From JANQSP01 sp965226095 (GTDB lineage: Bacteria; Bdellovibrionota; Bdellovibrionia; Bdellovibrionales; UBA1609), in the NCBI GenBank assembly GCA_965226095.1, contig OZ245336.1, positions 868,001 to 932,000 on the forward strand: a stretch of 64,000 nucleotides of DNA, in the 5' to 3' direction. Positions 60,831 to 64,000 of this stretch are shown in pieces. Position 1 is the first letter of the stretch, and each line of letters opens with the position of its first letter. The position numbers and the translations under genes were made by a program. Under the pieces are notes generated by a model. It saw only the letters and a list, made by a program, of their open reading frames with translations. It had not been told where the DNA came from and searched no databases.

Positions 60831-61566
60831 ATGTTGTTTTTAAACATAATTGGAAATCACTTTATTAAGCAAGCAATTGTGAAGAAATCACTTATTGCTT
60901 TTTTAGGAATTTTAATCTGTAGCACATCTTATGGTAATATAGATTCGCGGGCAAAGACTGCAAGAACTGTTGGCCAAGATAAGTGGGGGATTGATTTTGG
61001 ATTGAATCTAAGTGATGGATGGACATTTTATTTTAATCAAAAACTCCGTGAGAATATAAATCGTAATACTGATTTTAATGAATTCTCATTTGGCCCTTCT
61101 GCTCCTCGATTTCTGATTAGTCGTGGATTATCAAAGAATTTTGATCTGGCATTACAGGTATCTTTAACCTCCAAATTATTATAATAATCTCTCGGCTAAG
61201 TATGCGTTTTTAAATAATTCAAACGGTTTCTCTATTGCAGGGACTGTCATGACGGAGCTTATGGGTTATTTATATAAATATTATTTAGGGTTTATATTTA
61301 GTCATAAGAGTAATTGGTTTGAACCTTACTTTAATATTGGATACTGGGTTCAGTTTATAAATCAAACAAATATAGATGTGATGGATTCGGATGCTATAAT
61401 TTCTGAGCTGGGTTTAAATTTTTGGGTAAACAAATCTTTTATTATCAATTTAAGTATTGAACATAATTTTTCTAGTAGATGGATCTTTAATAAGGATAGC
61501 GATGGTTCGTTGAGTGAAAGATTTGAGCTCATTGGTCCAAAATTAGGAATAACTTACAGGTTTTAA
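60831..61566 (+). pseudogene. Outer-membrane beta-barrel protein split by a frameshift
   Basis: First part from ATG after GGGGG: a signal peptide (LIAFLGILICSTSYGN) and DKWGIDFGLNLSDGWTFYF, ending at LLF-like stop near 61184. In the next frame the sequence continues without loss (YNNLSAKYAFLNNSNGFSI then TVMTELMGYLYKYYL) to LGITYRF, an ending with terminal Phe as in barrel proteins. One base change near TTATTATAATAAT (61175-61188) would join them. Either a pseudogene, a slipped sequence call, or a programmed shift. Confidence 0.65.
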
Positions 61567-61634
61567 TTTATCAATAGGACAGATTTAAAGTTTTTACTCT
61601 CTTTTACCGACTTAAAGGTATCAAGGAGTAAAAC

Positions 61635-62753
61635 ATGTCTGAAGACAATCAAGGCTCGGTATTTGAATCTGCCATTAAAGGGTTTTTAACGCCTATCTGG
61701 CATCTATTAAAGGATGAAAGTATCACAGAAGTGATGGTCAACAGCCATAAGGAAATCTGGGTGGAAAAAGGTGGAAAAGTGTACAAGTCAAATGCTACTT
61801 TTCCGGATGAAGATGCGGTGAGAGCCGCTGCCAATAACATCGCCCAGAGTGTGGGTCGAAGGATAGATGAACACAATCCTCGTCTGGATGCTCGTCTTCC
61901 TAATGGTTATAGAATTCATATCGTTCTTCCTCCTTGTGCCAGAAAAGGCACAACGATTGCCATCAGAAAATTTTCCAGCGTGCAGTTTACTTTTGAAGAT
62001 TATATTCGCTTTGGCACCATGTCTTTGGATTCTGCTCGTTTTTTGGATATTTGTATGCATTTGGGAAAGAATATTCTAGTGAGTGGAGGAACAGGTTCCG
62101 GGAAGACCACTTTGTTGTCTGTTTTATGCAATCGTATTCCCAAAGGACAAAGAATTATTGTGATTGAGGATTCCAGTGAATTGCAGATTGAATATGAACA
62201 CTTGGTTTTCTTTGAAACGCGAATGGCAGATGAAATCGGTCAGGGAGAAGTCACTATTCAGGATTTGTTAAAAAGTTCTCTTCGTTTAAGACCGGATCGA
62301 ATTATTGTCGGAGAGGTAAGAGGTGGAGAGGCTTTGGAACTTATTCAAGCTATGAACACAGGTCACAAAGGTTGTTTAGGAACTGTGCACGCCAATTCTG
62401 CTGGTGATGCTATCGTTCGTTTGGAAGCCTTGGCTCAGGGAGCGGAATCTAAATTGAGTGAAAAGGCTTTACAGTATCAGATTAGTTCAGCCATTGATAT
62501 TATTGTACAGATTTCCAGATATCAGGATGGTTCGAGACGTATTGGTTCTATTTCAGAGGTTTTAGGAGTGGATAGCAATGGGGCTTATCAAACCAGAGAT
62601 ATTTATTTACTGTCTCGTTTGGTGAAAAAGACAGATGGTAAATATACTGGTAAAATTTTACCGACTGGAAAAGAACCCAGTTTTATGAATGAAATTATTG
62701 ATCATCAGTTTGATTTTCCAAGGGAAAAATTTCGTATTTTCTCTGCGGCTTAA
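61635..62753 (+). CDS. cpaF: CpaF/TadA-type secretion ATPase
   Basis: 372 residues. N-terminal all-helix domain then ATPase: Walker A SGGTGSGKTTLL, Asp box VIEDSSELQI, Walker B IIVGEVRGGEALE, His box HKGCLGTVHANS. Member of the type II/IV secretion ATPases that drive Flp/Tad pili. AAGGAG precedes the ATG. No other tad genes are visible in the window, so the system must be elsewhere or the gene acts alone. Confidence 0.9.
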   Translation: MSEDNQGSVFESAIKGFLTPIWHLLKDESITEVMVNSHKEIWVEKGGKVYKSNATFPDEDAVRAAANNIAQSVGRRIDEHNPRLDARLPNGYRIHIVLPPCARKGTTIAIRKFSSVQFTFEDYIRFGTMSLDSARFLDICMHLGKNILVSGGTGSGKTTLLSVLCNRIPKGQRIIVIEDSSELQIEYEHLVFFETRMADEIGQGEVTIQDLLKSSLRLRPDRIIVGEVRGGEALELIQAMNTGHKGCLGTVHANSAGDAIVRLEALAQGAESKLSEKALQYQISSAIDIIVQISRYQDGSRRIGSISEVLGVDSNGAYQTRDIYLLSRLVKKTDGKYTGKILPTGKEPSFMNEIIDHQFDFPREKFRIFSAA

Positions 62754-62867
62754 AAAGTATTTATTTCATATAAAACAATATAATGCACCGCTTGCCTTAT
62801 AAAAAAATTAGGTTAAAATCTGACTTTTATGGAAAAAAGTTATTTTATGCTATAAGGTCTTCCAGTT

Positions 62868-63770
62868 ATGAGAGTCAGTGGAAAAATCACACATTCTTTT
62901 TATTGTTTTTTACGGCTCAGAGGCTTTGATGTGTCTCGTTTTTTTGAGCTCACCACCATGGAGATGGAGTTTTTAAAGGATCCCTCCAGTTGGTTAAATA
63001 TTTCCAAAGTGGAAAAGTTGTTAAAAGCTTTGTCAGATGAGTACTCCGCTCATTTTATAGATAAAGATTTTATTTCCTGTGTGGGGCAAGCTTGTTTTGA
63101 AATGTCCGCCTGGGGAGAGTTGGACAGTGTTTTAAAAATGAAAAGATCACAGCCGGTATTTGCCAACCTGCCGGTTTTTTTATCGTACTTTATAGCAGAT
63201 GGTTTTTCTTTAATTGATGTTAAGAGAGAAAGAGGTTTTTTAAGTTATAAATCTTCTTTATCTTCAGAGGAGTATCCCTTTATTACAGAGTATCTGCGAA
63301 CGGTAATGGAAGCTCTACCTTTATATACCGGTCAGCCAAAAGCGGAAGCAAAGTGGATTCGGGATTATATTCAAATCAAGTGGGAAGAGGAGACGAAAGA
63401 GCAACAAAGCTCTTTTTTTGATGAAAATCTGGAAGTGAACTTAAAGCCAGAAATATTAAGTGATTTCAGACAATTTTTAGAAAAAGTTGAGAGAGAGCTT
63501 TATAATAATCGTCAGTTAATATTGGAAAAAGATAGAAAAATTTCCACCCTGAAAGATCAGCTCTTATTGCATGGCCTGGCTCCTCCGGATGAGATGGAGG
63601 CTCGTATTCAACAGCTCGAGCAGGAACTTTTATCCATACAAGATACCTTATTATCTGTAAAAACCGGCGGTGAGGAACAAGAAGGCCAGGCAGGAATGGA
63701 CACTCTACCGGAACAGTTGGATTCTGTATTAGGTGCTTTACAGACATTGAAAGAGCTTTTAATAAAATAA
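62868..63770 (+). CDS. Coiled-coil protein with N-terminal helical domain
   Basis: 300 residues, soluble. N-terminal 160 residues are compact (LRGFDVSRFFELTTMEME; YFIADGFSLIDVKRER) and recall sensory domains found before response outputs. Residues 205-265 form a strong coiled coil (EKVERELYNNRQLILEKDRK). No catalytic motif. It lies between the ATPase and enolase genes. Unidentified. Confidence 0.5.
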   Translation: MRVSGKITHSFYCFLRLRGFDVSRFFELTTMEMEFLKDPSSWLNISKVEKLLKALSDEYSAHFIDKDFISCVGQACFEMSAWGELDSVLKMKRSQPVFANLPVFLSYFIADGFSLIDVKRERGFLSYKSSLSSEEYPFITEYLRTVMEALPLYTGQPKAEAKWIRDYIQIKWEEETKEQQSSFFDENLEVNLKPEILSDFRQFLEKVERELYNNRQLILEKDRKISTLKDQLLLHGLAPPDEMEARIQQLEQELLSIQDTLLSVKTGGEEQEGQAGMDTLPEQLDSVLGALQTLKELLIK

Positions 63771-63801
63771 TTAGTTTTTGTTCATATAACAGGAGATAAA
63801 A

Positions 63802-64000
63802 TTGGAACTGACAAAGCAAAGAATATCAAAAATTCATGGCAGAGAAATTCTGGATAGTCGGGGAGTGCCAGCTTTGGAAGTGGAATTGACTTTAGATAAT
63901 TCAGTCACTGTGCGCGCCGCTGTGCCTTCAGGGGCTTCTACTGGCACCCATGAAGCCTTGGAGTTAAGGGATCAAGATCCAAAAAGATTTTTTGGGAAAG
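63802..64000 (+). CDS. eno: Enolase (5' part, cut by window edge)
   Basis: TTG start 5 nt after AGGAGA. The first 66 codons read HGREILDSRGVPALEVEL, then VPSGASTGTHEALELRD, diagnostic of enolase N-terminus (SGASTG loop that closes over the active site). Converts 2-phosphoglycerate to phosphoenolpyruvate. The rest is outside the window. Confidence 0.95.
   Translation, partial: MELTKQRISKIHGREILDSRGVPALEVELTLDNSVTVRAAVPSGASTGTHEALELRDQDPKRFFGK

Noticed and set aside
61635..62753. CpaF ATPase considered as the missing VirB11 of the transfer operon
   Set aside because: It lies 45 kb away in backbone and its motifs fit the CpaF/TadA branch.

Overview
This window is AT-rich Gram-negative DNA: there are several lipoprotein signal peptides with lipobox cysteines, an outer-membrane-type beta barrel, type IV pilin-like proteins and a VirB-type secretion operon. 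Topoisomerase VI A and B genes, three class III pilin-like genes and many secreted proteins of unknown function would fit a Bdellovibrionota-like (Bdellovibrio/Bacteriovorax relative) organism, but that assignment is inference and no rRNA is present to settle it.

Bases 1 to about 47,510 form one large accessory region that ends exactly at the 3' end of a tRNA-Ala(GGC) gene (47511-47586, minus strand). It reads as a stack of integrative elements. Three paralogous tyrosine recombinases (3808-4953, 16588-17544, 40365-41267) plus a C-terminal integrase remnant (47136-47402) are present. Three distinct families of ~11-nt direct repeats, which look like integrase arm sites, recur at the module borders: TTTTAACGGGA, (A/G)CGTGATTTTT and ATCACAGCAAA. 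Copies or half copies of the tRNA end (CTCCACCA / TGGTGGAG) mark junctions at 1490, 3675, 38577, 42562 and 47511. Each complete integrase lies near a two-gene module of a small membrane/coiled-coil protein and a pilin-like protein.

Layout. 1-5.5 kb: pilin module 1, a decayed coiled-coil gene, a foldback element, integrase 1 and an excisionase-like gene. 5.6-16.5 kb: a conjugation-like type IV secretion operon in VirB2-B3-B4-B5-B6-B8-B9-B10-D4 order, preceded by two lipoproteins and followed by a striking CA-rich hairpin locus that could be oriT or a replication origin; no VirB11 and no standard relaxase are visible. 16.5-21.6 kb: integrase 2 (N-terminally truncated), pilin module 2 and a cassette of small secreted proteins bounded by a 154-bp direct repeat. 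21.6-38.0 kb: a defence island with a regulator plus secreted TLGGGG peptide precursor, a type III R-M pair (mod is frameshifted), an RloC/PrrC-like zinc-hook ATPase with a T4 Pnkp-like 3'-phosphatase directly behind it, a DUF262/HNH plus TIR pair, and a beta-flower plus DUF3800 pair. 38.1-42.5 kb: pilin module 3, integrase 3 and a large secreted protein. 42.5-47.5 kb: an AbiE-type toxin-antitoxin island with an orphan antidote, an XRE regulator, a very basic small protein and a secreted trypsin-like protease, ending at the integrase remnant and the tRNA.

From 47.5 kb rightward the gene content is ordinary backbone: a deacetylase-like lipoprotein, CBS protein and tRNA-Ala; a glucosaminidase; ZIP transporter; aldo/keto reductase; FAD-linked oxidase; histidine kinase; monothiol glutaredoxin; an LRR lipoprotein; a nucleotidyltransferase pair; HNH nuclease; topoisomerase VI; a frameshifted barrel protein; a CpaF-type ATPase; and the start of enolase at the right edge.

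The candidates most worth experimental attention are the mod-res-RloC-Pnkp operon, the DUF262/HNH-TIR pair, the family of pilin-bearing integrative elements with their own arm-site families, and the regulator/TLGGGG pair. All functions are read from sequence motifs only; no database search was possible.
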